A stretch of DNA of 32,992 nucleotides from Silicimonas sp. (GCA_022826385.1 JAJDUZ010000032.1:1-32992); one strand, 5' to 3'. Counted from the stretch's first letter, positions 16,569-24,324 are shown. Notes: generated by a model from the sequence alone, not told the origin. Program-made: numbers and translations.

Positions 16569-17624
16569 TCAGAGCCCCTGCTCTGCCAGACGCTCGGCCT
16601 GGTCGGCGGCTGTCAGGGCGTCGATGGTCTCGTCCAAATCGCCCGCGATCACCTCGTTCAGCTTATAAAGCGTCAAACCTATACGGTGGTCGGTCATCCT
16701 CCCCTGCGGGAAGTTATAAGTCCGGATCCGCTCTGACCGGTCGCCCGATCCCACCTGGCTTTTGCGATCCGCAGCCCGCTCATCCGCCACGCGTTGGCGC
16801 TCTATGTCATAAAGCTTGGCCCGGAGATGGGCCATTGCGATGGCGCGGTTCTGGTGTTGCGACTTTTCTGACGAGGTGACCACGATGCCGCTGGGAATGT
16901 GAGTGATGCGAACAGCCGAGTCCGTTGTGTTCACGTGCTGGCCACCCGCGCCCGAGGCCCGCATCGTGTCGATACGTATGTCGGTGGCGGGGATGTCGAT
17001 GTCGACCTCTTCGGCTTCGGGCAGCACGGCCACGGTGGCGGCCGAGGTGTGGATGCGCCCGCCTGACTCGGTTTCAGGCACCCGCTGCACCCGGTGCACC
17101 CCGCTTTCGAACTTGAGCCGGGCAAAGACCCCATCGCCCGCGACATTCGCGACCACTTCCTTGATACCGCCAAGTTCGGTCTCGGCCAGTTCGATGACGT
17201 TGAACTTCCAGCCCTTCGCCTCGGCATAGCGCTGGTACATCCGCAAAAGGTCCCCGGCAAAAAGTGCCGCTTCCTCGCCGCCGGTGCCGGGTCGGATCTC
17301 GATGATCGCCGGGCGCGCGTCGGCGGCATCCTTGGGCAGGAGCGCCAGCCGTAAGCGGTGCTCGGCCTCGGGGATGGCGGTTCTGAGGCTCTCCAGTTCT
17401 TCTTCCGCCAGGTCTTTCATCTCGTCATCCGACAGCATGGCTTCTGCTTGAGATTGCGCGTCCAGCATCGCGGTATAGCCCTCGATCTCGGCCACGACCG
17501 GCTTCAATTCGGCGTATTCCCGCGACAGATCGGCTATCTCATGCGGCTCGGCGCCCCCGGCCATCTTGGCCTCAAGGAACTGAAAGCGTTCACGGATCTG
17601 GGAAAGCGTATCGAGCGGAACCAT
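16569..17624 (-). CDS. prfA: Peptide chain release factor 1
   Basis: A 351-aa class I release factor reading UAA and UAG. The catalytic GGQ is at 227-229 within [17 protein letters not shown]. The codon-reading PxT tripeptide region [18 protein letters not shown] gives PET at 183-185 where E. coli has PAT; the Thr is kept. RF2-type SPF is absent, so this is RF1. The N-terminal helical domain (about 1-110) is coiled-coil-like and acidic. Length and start match the family. prmC follows on the same strand, and a small secreted-protein gene diverges to the right. Confidence 0.96.
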   Translation of the reverse strand: MVPLDTLSQIRERFQFLEAKMAGGAEPHEIADLSREYAELKPVVAEIEGYTAMLDAQSQAEAMLSDDEMKDLAEEELESLRTAIPEAEHRLRLALLPKDAADARPAIIEIRPGTGGEEAALFAGDLLRMYQRYAEAKGWKFNVIELAETELGGIKEVVANVAGDGVFARLKFESGVHRVQRVPETESGGRIHTSAATVAVLPEAEEVDIDIPATDIRIDTMRASGAGGQHVNTTDSAVRITHIPSGIVVTSSEKSQHQNRAIAMAHLRAKLYDIERQRVADERAADRKSQVGSGDRSERIRTYNFPQGRMTDHRIGLTLYKLNEVIAGDLDETIDALTAADQAERLAEQGL

Positions 17625-17695
17625 GCTTCCCTCTGTCGCATTAGGGGCATGGCGTCAAGCTATGCAGGGCGCGAGAGGTCTGCTAGACTGGTCCC

Positions 17696-17983
17696 ATGAA
17701 ACGGATGATTGCCCTCCTCGCGGTGCTGGCGACCCCCGCCATGGCCGATGTCACAAGCCCCAGTGGAAAGACTGTCGAGTGCTATTGCACCGATACGCAA
17801 GGTTTGCGCGTCGAACTTGGGGAAACGATTTGCCTTGTTGTCGACGGGCGCGCGTTCATGGCGCAATGCGATATGTCGCTGAATGTGCCAATCTGGCGCG
17901 ATACCGGGTCGGGATGTATCTCGTCCTCGGTTCAGCCGTCACCGGCCGAGCGTCTCCTCCAACTCGCTCAGCCACCGGTCTAG
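17696..17983 (+). CDS. Small secreted cysteine-containing protein, hypothetical
   Basis: A 95-aa ORF with a clear signal peptide (MKRMIALLAVLATPAMA, cleavage before Asp18). The mature part has TSPSGKTVECYCTDTQG, an ETICLVVDGR segment and CDMSLNVP ... GSGCISS, giving about five cysteines that could pair in the periplasm. I recognise the general look from Rhodobacterales genomes but know no function. Its last 45 nt overlap the 3' end of the DUF1499 gene on the opposite strand. The start is close to a TAGACT element (17684-17689) with no obvious Shine-Dalgarno, so the mRNA may be leaderless or nearly so. Confidence 0.6.
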   Translation: MKRMIALLAVLATPAMADVTSPSGKTVECYCTDTQGLRVELGETICLVVDGRAFMAQCDMSLNVPIWRDTGSGCISSSVQPSPAERLLQLAQPPV

Positions 17984-18379
17984 GCGCCGCGCATTCGCCC
18001 CCCAGTCATAGCCGTTGACGCGCGGGCGCGCGAAGACGGCCAGTTTCGAGCCGCCGGCTTCATCGGTGCCCTTGACGGTGATGAAGTCGCGGAACCCGAA
18101 CAGCTTGGATCGCGCGACAAAGGTGATCATCCCCTCGTCCACGCTGCCTTCGGCCACCGCAACATGCCAACTGTTCGTCGCAATGCTTTTCAGCGTTTCC
18201 AGCATGGTTTCGGCATCCACCGGATAACGCGGCGCCTCGCGCCCGATCAGGCGCACTTCGGACCGGCGCGTGTCTGCTTCGGCGGGGTCTTCGTGAAATT
18301 CTTCACTGTCGACCGGAACAAGGCGCAAAAGCACCAGAACAACCGCAGCGAAGCCAAGTATGGTAAGAACTGTTTGCAT
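17939..18379 (-). CDS. DUF1499 domain protein, membrane-anchored
   Basis: A 146-aa protein with one N-terminal helix (residues about 3-20, QTVLTILGFAAVVLVLLR) followed by a soluble domain. The C-terminal part (FGFRDFITVKGTDEAGGSKLAVFARPRVNGYDWGANARRLDRWL, about 95-140 in pieces) fits DUF1499, whose function is unknown. The frame is open further up to 18439, but the ATG at 18379 puts the hydrophobic segment at the N-terminus and leaves a normal gap of 38 nt after speB. It is likely the second gene of a speB operon. It overlaps the convergent small secreted protein by 45 nt. Confidence 0.75.
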   Translation of the reverse strand: MQTVLTILGFAAVVLVLLRLVPVDSEEFHEDPAEADTRRSEVRLIGREAPRYPVDAETMLETLKSIATNSWHVAVAEGSVDEGMITFVARSKLFGFRDFITVKGTDEAGGSKLAVFARPRVNGYDWGANARRLDRWLSELEETLGR

Positions 18380-18417
18380 AGGACTTAACGAATGTCTTTG
18401 ACCGAAGGTAGGAAACT

Positions 18418-19374
18418 TCAACGATGTTTCCACCCCCAAAGTGCCAAGATATCGTAAACGACATGCGCCGCCGCAAGCGCCGTTATCGCCGCATGGTCGT
18501 AAGGCGGCGACACTTCCACAACATCCGCGCCCACCAGATCGAGCCCGGCCAATCCGCGCAGAAGCAGCCCGGACTGGGCCGAGGTCAATCCGCCCCAGAC
18601 CGGTGTGCCGGTGCCGGGCGCATAGGCCGGGTCCAGAACGTCTATGTCGAATGTCAGGTATACCGGCCCGCCTCCCGCAATCGCCCGCACTTGCTCGGTC
18701 ACATCTCCGCCCGCGTGAACGAAGCGCGCATCCAGTCGGGTGATGTCGTGTTGGGCCTCGTCCTCGACCTCGACCCGCGTGCCGATCTGGACCGAGCGCT
18801 TGGCGTCGATCAGACCTTCCTGAATGGCCTTGTAGACAAACGTGCCGTGGTCTACGCGCGCGGCGTCATCATCGCTCCACGTATCGGGATGCGCGTCGAA
18901 CTGAACCAGAGCCACCGGCCCATGTTTCGCGGCATGGGCGCGCAAGCTGGGCAGTGCCACCGAATGATCGCCGCCCAAGAGGATGGGCGTCACACCTGCA
19001 TCAAGGATCGTCGCAACATGCGCCTCGATCCGGCCCGGCACATCCGCAACCGCCGCATAATCGAAGGCCATATCGCCGTAATCCACCACATCGAAGCGAT
19101 CCAAAGGAGAGTAGCCCCAGCCATAGGGCGCATCCCCGGCCATCAGCGTCGACGCTTCACGAACCGCACGCGGCCCGAACCGCGCACCGGGGCGGTTGGT
19201 CACAGCCTGATCGAAGGGGATGCCGGTCACCGCAACATCGACACCGGTCAAGTCCTTGGTCAGCCGGCGGCGCAGGAACGAGGGCACGCCTGCAAACGGG
19301 TTCTCATATCCAAGCCCGGTTCTCGCGCCCGATATGGCCCGATCAACCTCGTGTTTCGCGTCTTCCAGCGCCAT
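18418..19374 (-). CDS. speB: Agmatinase / ureohydrolase family protein
   Basis: A 318-aa manganese enzyme of the arginase-agmatinase family, predicted to hydrolyse agmatine to putrescine and urea. All binuclear metal ligands are seen: GGDHS (His137), DAHPD (Asp160, His162, Asp164) and FDIDVLDP (Asp243, Asp245). HGTFV and the C-terminal VEVSPPYDHAAITALAAA fit SpeB rather than arginase. Related guanidino-acid hydrolases share these motifs, so the exact substrate is not proven. mazG diverges from it across 81 nt. The opposite strand of speB happens to be open for its whole length, but that is a shadow. Confidence 0.88.
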   Translation of the reverse strand: MALEDAKHEVDRAISGARTGLGYENPFAGVPSFLRRRLTKDLTGVDVAVTGIPFDQAVTNRPGARFGPRAVREASTLMAGDAPYGWGYSPLDRFDVVDYGDMAFDYAAVADVPGRIEAHVATILDAGVTPILLGGDHSVALPSLRAHAAKHGPVALVQFDAHPDTWSDDDAARVDHGTFVYKAIQEGLIDAKRSVQIGTRVEVEDEAQHDITRLDARFVHAGGDVTEQVRAIAGGGPVYLTFDIDVLDPAYAPGTGTPVWGGLTSAQSGLLLRGLAGLDLVGADVVEVSPPYDHAAITALAAAHVVYDILALWGWKHR

Positions 19375-19455
19375 TCCGCCTCGCTTTCAGTGGACAAGTC
19401 ACTTCAGCCATGGAACCTACGCGGCAAGACCCCCGAAGCCAAGGAGAGGTGTCTC

Positions 19456-20274
19456 ATGTCCGATCCCATTTTCGACACGCCCGATGGTTGGCCGCGCCTG
19501 ATTGAAGTGATGCGCCGCCTGCGTGATCCGGAAACCGGCTGCCCGTGGGATATCGAGCAGACCTTTGCGACGATTGCCCCCTATACGATCGAGGAAGCCT
19601 ATGAAGTGGCCGACGCCATCGAACGCGAGGCCTGGGGCGAGTTGAAAGGCGAGTTGGGCGATCTGCTGCTGCAGGTGATCTATCACGGCCAGATTGCTGA
19701 CGAGGCCGGTCATTTCGACACCGAGAGCATTGCGCGCACGGTGACCGAAAAGATGATCGATCGTCACCCGCATGTCTTCGGCAGCGAAAGCAATCAGAAA
19801 TCAGCCGACCAGCAAACAAGGGACTGGGAAGCCGCGAAAGCGGCCGAGCGCGCGGGCAAAGGCGAAACCCGCACGCTGGATGGTGTTGCCTTGGGCCTGC
19901 CGGCGCTCTTGCGGGCGCTGAAGCTGCAAAAGCGCTTGGCGCGCGTCGGCTTCGATTGGGGGGCTGATGGCCCGGTGCTCGACAAACTGGTGGAGGAGTT
20001 GGGCGAGTTGCGCGAGGCGCGCACCATGTCACAGGATGCCGTCGAAGACGAATTCGGAGACGTTCTTTTCGTCCTCGTGAACCTTGCCCGCCACTGGGGC
20101 ATCGATCCCGAAGCGGCCCTTCGGCGCACCAATGCCAAGGTTGAACGCCGCTTTGCCAAGGTGGAAGACCGATTGGCCGAAACCGGACGCGCGCCGCGAG
20201 ACGCCACGCTGGAGGAAATGGACGCCCTTTGGAACGCCGTCAAAGCGGCCGAAAAGCGCGAGCCCCAGACGTAA
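19456..20274 (+). CDS. mazG: Nucleoside triphosphate pyrophosphohydrolase MazG
   Basis: A 272-aa enzyme that hydrolyses NTPs to NMP and pyrophosphate. It shows the duplicated MazG layout. The first half has RLRDPETGCPWDIEQTF, TIEEAYEVADAIE and GELGDLLLQVIYHGQIA. The second half has a matching ELGELREA ... EDEFGDVLFVLVNLARHWG. The start is fixed by a strong AAGGAGAGG at 19441-19449, 6 nt before the ATG; the longer open frame upstream is antisense to speB and has no such signal. A terminator follows at 20282-20312. Confidence 0.94.
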   Translation: MSDPIFDTPDGWPRLIEVMRRLRDPETGCPWDIEQTFATIAPYTIEEAYEVADAIEREAWGELKGELGDLLLQVIYHGQIADEAGHFDTESIARTVTEKMIDRHPHVFGSESNQKSADQQTRDWEAAKAAERAGKGETRTLDGVALGLPALLRALKLQKRLARVGFDWGADGPVLDKLVEELGELREARTMSQDAVEDEFGDVLFVLVNLARHWGIDPEAALRRTNAKVERRFAKVEDRLAETGRAPRDATLEEMDALWNAVKAAEKREPQT

Positions 20275-20281
20275 TTGAACA

Positions 20282-20312
20282 CGCCCCGGTACTCAGGGGC
20301 GATTCCTTTTTT
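20282..20312 (+). terminator. Rho-independent terminator of mazG
   Basis: CGCCCC (20282-20287) pairs with GGGGCG (20296-20301) around an 8-nt loop, followed by ATTCC and a run of six T (20307-20312). It lies 7 nt after the mazG stop. Confidence 0.75.
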
Positions 20313-20322
20313 GCATGTCCGC

Positions 20323-20356
20323 AATGAGGCGGCGTCTGCGCCTCATTACGGCGTTT
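20323..20356 (+). terminator. Second stem-loop with T-run downstream of mazG
   Basis: AATGAGGCG (20323-20331) pairs perfectly with CGCCTCATT (20339-20347) across a 7-nt loop, then ACGGCG and five T follow. With the first terminator only about 10 nt away this is either a backup terminator or the 3' end of a short RNA. Confidence 0.5.
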
Positions 20357-20399
20357 TTCCCGGATTATGGCCGTGGCGGAAACGATCGGCGGCATGCAG

Positions 20400-20473
20400 C
20401 TGCATTATTGATTAAATTTTTCAAATTTTGGAACAATTAGCCAAACTGAAGACACATAAGGCTGCATAATTGA
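20400..20473 (+). promoter_or_regulatory. AT-rich stretch with 12-nt direct repeats upstream of the small ORF
   Basis: CTGCATTATTGA (20400-20411) and CTGCATAATTGA (20462-20473) are direct repeats with one mismatch, 62 nt apart. Between them is AAATTTTTCAAATTT, unusually AT-rich for this window. The whole 332-nt space 20275-20606 holds no other gene I can support. It probably contains the promoter, and possibly an operator, of the ORF at 20607. Confidence 0.35.
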
Positions 20474-20606
20474 GGGGGTGTGAAGAGTGGTTGCGTAACC
20501 GGCATTCGGGGCTTGATGAGTGGCCCTTGCCGGAAAGCCAACCAAGAAATGGTCAGGAACGCATGGGTCGCAGTGTTCCGCCGCAGTATGAAAGTGTGGT
20601 TGTGTC

Positions 20607-20837
20607 ATGTATCTGAACTCGAAAAAGCCCCGCTCGGCGCCCGAGTGCCAATTGAGCAAGCGCGGTTCGGCTCTGTCTTATGATATTCTTTTGAAATCCG
20701 CGCAGAAGCTGTCAGACGACGACCTTTGCGCCCTTGAAGACGATCTCGCCTACTACGCCGAGACCGGTCTGATCGGCATCAACATGTCGCGCTTGCTTGT
20801 GCAACTGCAACCGGATTCCCCAACCTTGGCTGCATAG
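20607..20837 (+). CDS. Small acidic cytoplasmic protein (76 aa), hypothetical
   Basis: A 76-aa ORF with a basic N-terminus (SKKPRSAPECQLSKRGS) and a helical, acidic second half (KLSDDDLCALEDDLAYYAETG, quoted to its conserved-looking core, then INMSRLLVQLQ). There is no signal peptide or membrane segment. I do not recognise it, but the helical pattern and the terminator just after the stop (20844-20881) support a real gene. The Shine-Dalgarno is weak. It is preceded by a long AT-rich leader and converges on tgt. Confidence 0.5.
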   Translation: MYLNSKKPRSAPECQLSKRGSALSYDILLKSAQKLSDDDLCALEDDLAYYAETGLIGINMSRLLVQLQPDSPTLAA

Positions 20838-20843
20838 CACCCA

Positions 20844-20881
20844 AGCGATCCAACGGGTGGTGGCATGGCCCTTGGATCGCT
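20844..20881. terminator. Bidirectional terminator between the 76-aa ORF and tgt
   Basis: AGCGATCCAA (20844-20853) and TTGGATCGCT (20872-20881) form a perfect 10-bp stem, with inner GGG/CCC pairing possible. It sits exactly between two convergent stop codons (20837 and 20888), as expected for a shared terminator, although U-runs are short. Confidence 0.65.
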
Positions 20882-20887
20882 CCCATT

Positions 20888-22018
20888 TCAGACGGCCGGA
20901 ATATCCCCTTGGGCGCGTTCAGCATGAAACTCAGTTTCGAACGCCTCGAACCGGCCGTCTGCAATGGCCCCTCGCATCTCGCTCATAAGCTGCTGGAAGT
21001 AATGCAGGTTGTGCCACGTCAGCAGCATCCCCGAGATCATTTCCCCGGACCGAAACACGTGATGCAGATAAGCCCGGCTGTAGTTCGCGCAGGCCGGGCA
21101 AGTGCAGGCCTCGTCCAAGGGGCGTGGATCATCGGCGTGGCGCGCATTCTTGATGTTCACAACGCCCCGGCGCGTAAACACCTGCCCCGTGCGCCCTGAA
21201 CGCGAGGGCAGAACGCAATCCATCATGTCGATCCCGCGTTTGACGGCGCCAACGATATCGTCCGGCTTGCCGACCCCCATCAGGTAACGCGGTTTATCTG
21301 CAGGAAACATCGAGGGTGCTGTGTCCAGCACGCCGAACATGGCCTCCTGCCCTTCGCCGACAGCAAGGCCGCCGACCGCATAACCGTCGAAACCGATCTT
21401 GATCAGTGCCTCGGCGCTTTCGGCCCGCAAGTCATCTTCAAGCCCCCCTTGCTGAATGCCGAACAAGGCATGTCCCGGACGGTCTCCGAACGCGTCCCGC
21501 GAGCGCTGCGCCCACCGCATCGACAGGCGCATGCTGTCTTCGATGCGCGTCCGGTCGGCGGGCAAGGCCGGGCATTCGTCGAAGCACATCACGATATCAC
21601 TGCCAAGCAACCGCTGGATCTCCATCGAGCGTTCGGGCGTCAGCATATGTTTTGACCCGTCAATATGGGACGAGAACTTGACCCCCTCCTCGGTCAGCTT
21701 CCTAAGACCCGCAAGGCTCATCACCTGGAAGCCACCCGAGTCCGTCAGAATGGGCTTCTGCCAGTTCATGAAGTCGTGCAGACCGCCGAGCTTGGCGATC
21801 CGCTCGGCCGTTGGCCGCAGCATCAGGTGATAGGTGTTCCCCAGGAGGATATCGGCCCCGGTCGCGGCAACGCTTTCGGGCAGCATCGCTTTCACGGTGG
21901 CGGCCGTTCCGACCGGCATGAAGGCTGGTGTTCGGATATCGCCGCGCGGCGTGTGGATGACGCCGGTGCGCGCGGTACCGTCGGTGGCCTGAAGATCGAA
22001 GGAAAACCTGTCTGTCAT
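20888..22018 (-). CDS. tgt: Queuine tRNA-ribosyltransferase (tRNA-guanine transglycosylase)
   Basis: A 376-aa TIM-barrel enzyme that exchanges guanine-34 of GUN anticodon tRNAs for preQ1. [11 protein letters not shown] and [14 protein letters not shown] open the barrel. [11 protein letters not shown] carries the active-site Asp93, GLAVGEG and [12 protein letters not shown] carry the base pocket and nucleophile region, and the zinc site CTCPAC ... HN is complete. The ATG at 22018 gives the family N-terminus; ATG 22072, preceded by an AAGG, would add 18 residues and cannot be excluded. No queA or other queuosine gene is adjacent. It is divergent from the DUF59 gene. Confidence 0.95.
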   Translation of the reverse strand: MTDRFSFDLQATDGTARTGVIHTPRGDIRTPAFMPVGTAATVKAMLPESVAATGADILLGNTYHLMLRPTAERIAKLGGLHDFMNWQKPILTDSGGFQVMSLAGLRKLTEEGVKFSSHIDGSKHMLTPERSMEIQRLLGSDIVMCFDECPALPADRTRIEDSMRLSMRWAQRSRDAFGDRPGHALFGIQQGGLEDDLRAESAEALIKIGFDGYAVGGLAVGEGQEAMFGVLDTAPSMFPADKPRYLMGVGKPDDIVGAVKRGIDMMDCVLPSRSGRTGQVFTRRGVVNIKNARHADDPRPLDEACTCPACANYSRAYLHHVFRSGEMISGMLLTWHNLHYFQQLMSEMRGAIADGRFEAFETEFHAERAQGDIPAV

Positions 22019-22122
22019 GGGCCGTGCAATACGCCCGTCGCGCGGAACCCGCAACACGCGGCCTTCTGTCATCACGGGTCGCCTTTACCTGCCCCGACAT
22101 AAACCCTATATATTTTGTCGAA

Positions 22123-22128
22123 TATAAT
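22123..22128 (+). promoter_or_regulatory. Candidate -10 box TATAAT for the DUF59 cluster
   Basis: A perfect TATAAT lies 13 nt before the DUF59 ATG in an AT-rich patch, but no convincing -35 is seen at 16-18 nt spacing. If used, the 5' leader would be only a few nucleotides long. The patch also contains CTATATATTTTGTCGAA, which could be a regulator site. Confidence 0.35.
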
Positions 22129-22141
22129 AGAGTGCCGTTCC

Positions 22142-22507
22142 ATGACAGTAGAACCCACCGACAAGCTTGAAGGCGCGCCGCTGATCCGCCCATCGTCGAC
22201 GGAACATCCGTTGCACGAAGTGATCGTCGAGGCCTGCCGGTCCGTCTATGATCCCGAGATCCCGGTCAACATCTATGACCTTGGTCTGGTCTATACGATC
22301 GACATCACGGAAGACGGTGCCGTGACCATCATCATGACCCTGACCGCGCCGGGATGCCCCGTTGCCGGTGAAATGCCCGGTTGGATTGCCGACGCGGTGG
22401 AACCCCTGCCCGGCGTCAAACAGGTTGACGTCGAACTGACCTGGGAGCCGCCCTGGGGTATGGAAATGATGTCGGACGAAGCCCGGCTTGAACTTGGCTT
22501 CATGTAA
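22142..22507 (+). CDS. SufT-like / DUF59 iron-sulfur assembly protein
   Basis: A 121-aa protein with a complete MIP18/DUF59 domain: VIVEACRSVYDPEIPVNIYD, GLVYTIDI, and MTLTAPGCPVAGEMPGW with its conserved cysteine. The C-terminal ELTWEPPWGMEMMSDEAR is the usual SufT/PaaD-type ending. Such proteins help mature Fe-S proteins; I infer that role here. The ATG at 22142 is chosen over an upstream TTG. It is the first gene of a plus-strand run DUF59-SatD-DUF3307-IscA, with a 50-nt gap to satD. Confidence 0.88.
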   Translation: MTVEPTDKLEGAPLIRPSSTEHPLHEVIVEACRSVYDPEIPVNIYDLGLVYTIDITEDGAVTIIMTLTAPGCPVAGEMPGWIADAVEPLPGVKQVDVELTWEPPWGMEMMSDEARLELGFM

Positions 22508-22557
22508 AGCAATCAAATTAGCTTGCAAATCACCAAAGAAAGCGATATGGCTTGCAT

Positions 22558-23190
22558 ATGCAGTGGGCCGTATTGACCGGAGATATCGTCGACTCCTCTG
22601 ACCTTGCGCCAGAGCAACTCGACAGGGTTCTGGCGGAACTCTCTGATATATCGCGTGATATATCAGTTTGGCCCAACGCCCCCACCGCACCGATCCAAAC
22701 AGGTTTCGCCCGCCGTGGCGGGGACGGATGGCAGATCGCCTTGGACCATCCGAAACTGGCCTTGCGCGCTGCACTCTATGTTGTGGCAAGGCTGCATGCG
22801 GCGCAGCCCCCCATCCAAAGCCGAATAGCGGTCGCGTCTGGTGCGGGCTCGCTGCCCAACGCCCCAGACCGTGACCTGAACAGCGCCCATGGCCCCGCCT
22901 TCACGGCGTCGGGACGCGCCCTGACGGATATGCCCCGCAAGTCGCGCATCACCCATGCCGCGGGGGGCGCAATCGCGGCTGTCTTTCATCTTGCCGATCA
23001 CATCAGTCGTGGCTGGACCGGGCCGCAAGCGCAGGCGGTGGCCCTGATGCTGGTCCCCGAGGCCGGCCCCCGGCGGCGCGCCGCCGAACAGCTTGGCATC
23101 ACGCGGCAAGCGGTGGATCAGGCCTTGCACGCCGCCGGTTTCCCGGCTTTGGAACGCGCCATGGACCTGATCGAGGCTGACAATGCTTGA
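22558..23190 (+). CDS. SatD family protein: cyclase-like N-domain plus C-terminal HTH
   Basis: A 210-aa cytoplasmic protein recognised as SatD-like. Three blocks look like a degenerate class III nucleotidyl-cyclase fold: AVLTGDIVDSSDL (compare FTDIVGST), ARRGGDGWQIALDHPKLALRAA (compare the GDG-F-x-F...A-R-A-A block), and SRIAVASGAG...HGPAFTASGRAL (compare the G-x-H-x-G...GPAVNxAARL block). Key metal aspartates appear only partly kept, so activity is doubtful. Residues 172-196 (RRRAAEQLGITRQAVDQAL) form an HTH. The ATG at 22558 is preferred over TTG 22552. The stop overlaps DUF3307 by 8 nt. Family function is not established; the cyclase comparison is my inference. Confidence 0.75.
   Translation: MQWAVLTGDIVDSSDLAPEQLDRVLAELSDISRDISVWPNAPTAPIQTGFARRGGDGWQIALDHPKLALRAALYVVARLHAAQPPIQSRIAVASGAGSLPNAPDRDLNSAHGPAFTASGRALTDMPRKSRITHAAGGAIAAVFHLADHISRGWTGPQAQAVALMLVPEAGPRRRAAEQLGITRQAVDQALHAAGFPALERAMDLIEADNA
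22643..22666. repeat. 24-bp inverted repeat inside satD (two GATATATC sites)
   Basis: CTGATATATC and GATATATCAG are perfect inverted arms around GCGT. Each arm holds the self-palindromic octamer GATATATC. The repeat encodes part of SDISRDIS in SatD and forces two ATA isoleucine codons, which are rare in a genome of this GC content. It lies about 85 nt into the gene and could be an intragenic regulator site or an RNA hairpin. Confidence 0.5.
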
Positions 23191-23905
23191 GACTTTTGCC
23201 GCCCTGCTTTTGGCCCATGTCGTAGCCGATTTCCTGCTTCAGACCGACGCCATGGCGGCCACCAAGAAACGCCCCGGCACGCTTCTTTTGCACGGTTTGA
23301 TCGTTCTGATCACCGCACAGGCGGCGCTGGGTACCGTCACGGCATGGGAGCCGGTGATCCTTGCGCTGCTGCACATCGCAATCGACACTGTGAAGGCCTA
23401 TGCCATGCCGAACCGGCTCTGGGCGTTCCTGTCGGATCAGGCGGCGCATCTTGTCACGATCGCGGCTGTCGCCTTCCATGCGCCCGACCTCGTGGCGTCC
23501 GGCATGTGGGCGAATTTTGCGATTTTGCCGACACTTATGGCCTATGCCGCCGGGTTGCTGATCGCGACGGTTGCGGGCGGCTATGCGGTCGCCCTTCTGG
23601 TCGCCCCTTGGGCCAATGAAACGGTTTTGCCGCAAGGTCTGACCAATGGCGGCCGCTTGATCGGTCTGCTGGAGCGCGGCCTGATCTTCCTGCTGATCGT
23701 GGCGGGCCAACCGGCAGGCATTGGCTTCCTGATCGCGGCCAAGTCCGTGTTGCGCTTCGACACGACGTCAAAGGACCAGCGGGCCGGTGAATACGTGATC
23801 GTCGGCACTCTGGCGTCGTTCGGCTGGGCCATGGCGGCCACGTGGGCGACACTTCTGTTGGCCGGTCAGCTTCCCCCCCTTGGAATCGCCGCGCCAACAC
23901 CTTAA
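23183..23905 (+). CDS. DUF3307 integral membrane protein, SatD partner
   Basis: A 240-aa polytopic membrane protein with about six helices, recognised as DUF3307. Conserved-looking polar residues sit in or near helices: LLLAHVVADFLLQTD (His12, Asp16, Gln20), LLHG (His37), LLHIAIDTVKAY (His64, Asp68, Lys71) and FLSDQAAHL (Asp85, Gln86, His89). This His/Asp set resembles membrane-bound metal-dependent hydrolases, a suggestion rather than a known fact. It starts within the satD stop region (8-nt overlap), so the two are translated together. Its stop is part of a small hairpin, and an IscA-type gene follows 29 nt later. Confidence 0.78.
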   Translation: MLETFAALLLAHVVADFLLQTDAMAATKKRPGTLLLHGLIVLITAQAALGTVTAWEPVILALLHIAIDTVKAYAMPNRLWAFLSDQAAHLVTIAAVAFHAPDLVASGMWANFAILPTLMAYAAGLLIATVAGGYAVALLVAPWANETVLPQGLTNGGRLIGLLERGLIFLLIVAGQPAGIGFLIAAKSVLRFDTTSKDQRAGEYVIVGTLASFGWAMAATWATLLLAGQLPPLGIAAPTP

Positions 23906-23917
23906 TTTCAGGGTGTT
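23896..23917 (+). other. Stem-loop across the DUF3307 stop codon
   Basis: AACACC (23896-23901) pairs with GGTGTT (23912-23917) around a loop that contains the TAA stop. There is no U-run, so it may only attenuate or stabilise transcripts between DUF3307 and the Fe-S carrier gene, whose AAGGA lies just after it. Confidence 0.3.
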
Positions 23918-23934
23918 CGGAAAGGAAAACGCCC

Positions 23935-24324
23935 ATGTTCGGTATTCCCGGCAAATCTCCCGTAACCATCACGCCCGCGGCAGTGACCCATATCGCGCGC
24001 CTGATGGAGAAAGACGGCAAGAAGGGCTTGCGTATCGGCGTCAAAAAAGGCGGCTGCGCAGGCATGGAATACACCATGGACTACGCCGACGAGATCGACC
24101 CGAATGACGAAGTGGTCGAACAGGATGGCGCCCGTGTGATGATCGCGCCGATGGCGCAGATGTTCCTGTTCGGCACCGAGATCGACTATGAAACCTCGCT
24201 TCTGGAAAGCGGGTTCAAGTTCCGCAATCCGAACGTGGCCGACGCTTGCGGATGTGGCGAGTCGATCAAGTTCAAGGATGTCGAGGAACTGGCAGCCGAA
24301 CGCGCGTCGAAAGACGCAAGCTGA
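23935..24324 (+). CDS. A-type iron-sulfur carrier (HesB/IscA/SufA/ErpA family)
   Basis: A 129-aa protein delivering Fe-S clusters to apo-enzymes. All three family cysteines are present: Cys41 in GGCAGMEY and Cys105/Cys107 in ACGCGES. The start ATG has AAGGA at 23921-23925. A short unusual N-terminus (MFGIPGKSP) precedes the domain, and a charged tail follows. Which A-type subgroup (IscA, SufA or ErpA) it belongs to cannot be decided by eye. It closes the cluster begun by the DUF59 gene, the two Fe-S genes bracketing satD and DUF3307. Confidence 0.92.
   Translation: MFGIPGKSPVTITPAAVTHIARLMEKDGKKGLRIGVKKGGCAGMEYTMDYADEIDPNDEVVEQDGARVMIAPMAQMFLFGTEIDYETSLLESGFKFRNPNVADACGCGESIKFKDVEELAAERASKDAS

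Noticed and set aside
18424..19455. About 1 kb open frame opposite speB that runs in frame into mazG, as if encoding a 616-aa fusion
   Set aside because: speB motifs are intact on the other strand, the antisense part has no recognisable domain, and a strong AAGGAGAGG marks the mazG start at 19456.
20282..20356. tRNA or other structured RNA gene
   Set aside because: The hairpins are simple stem-loops; no cloverleaf, no T-loop sequence. No tRNA or rRNA was seen anywhere in the window.
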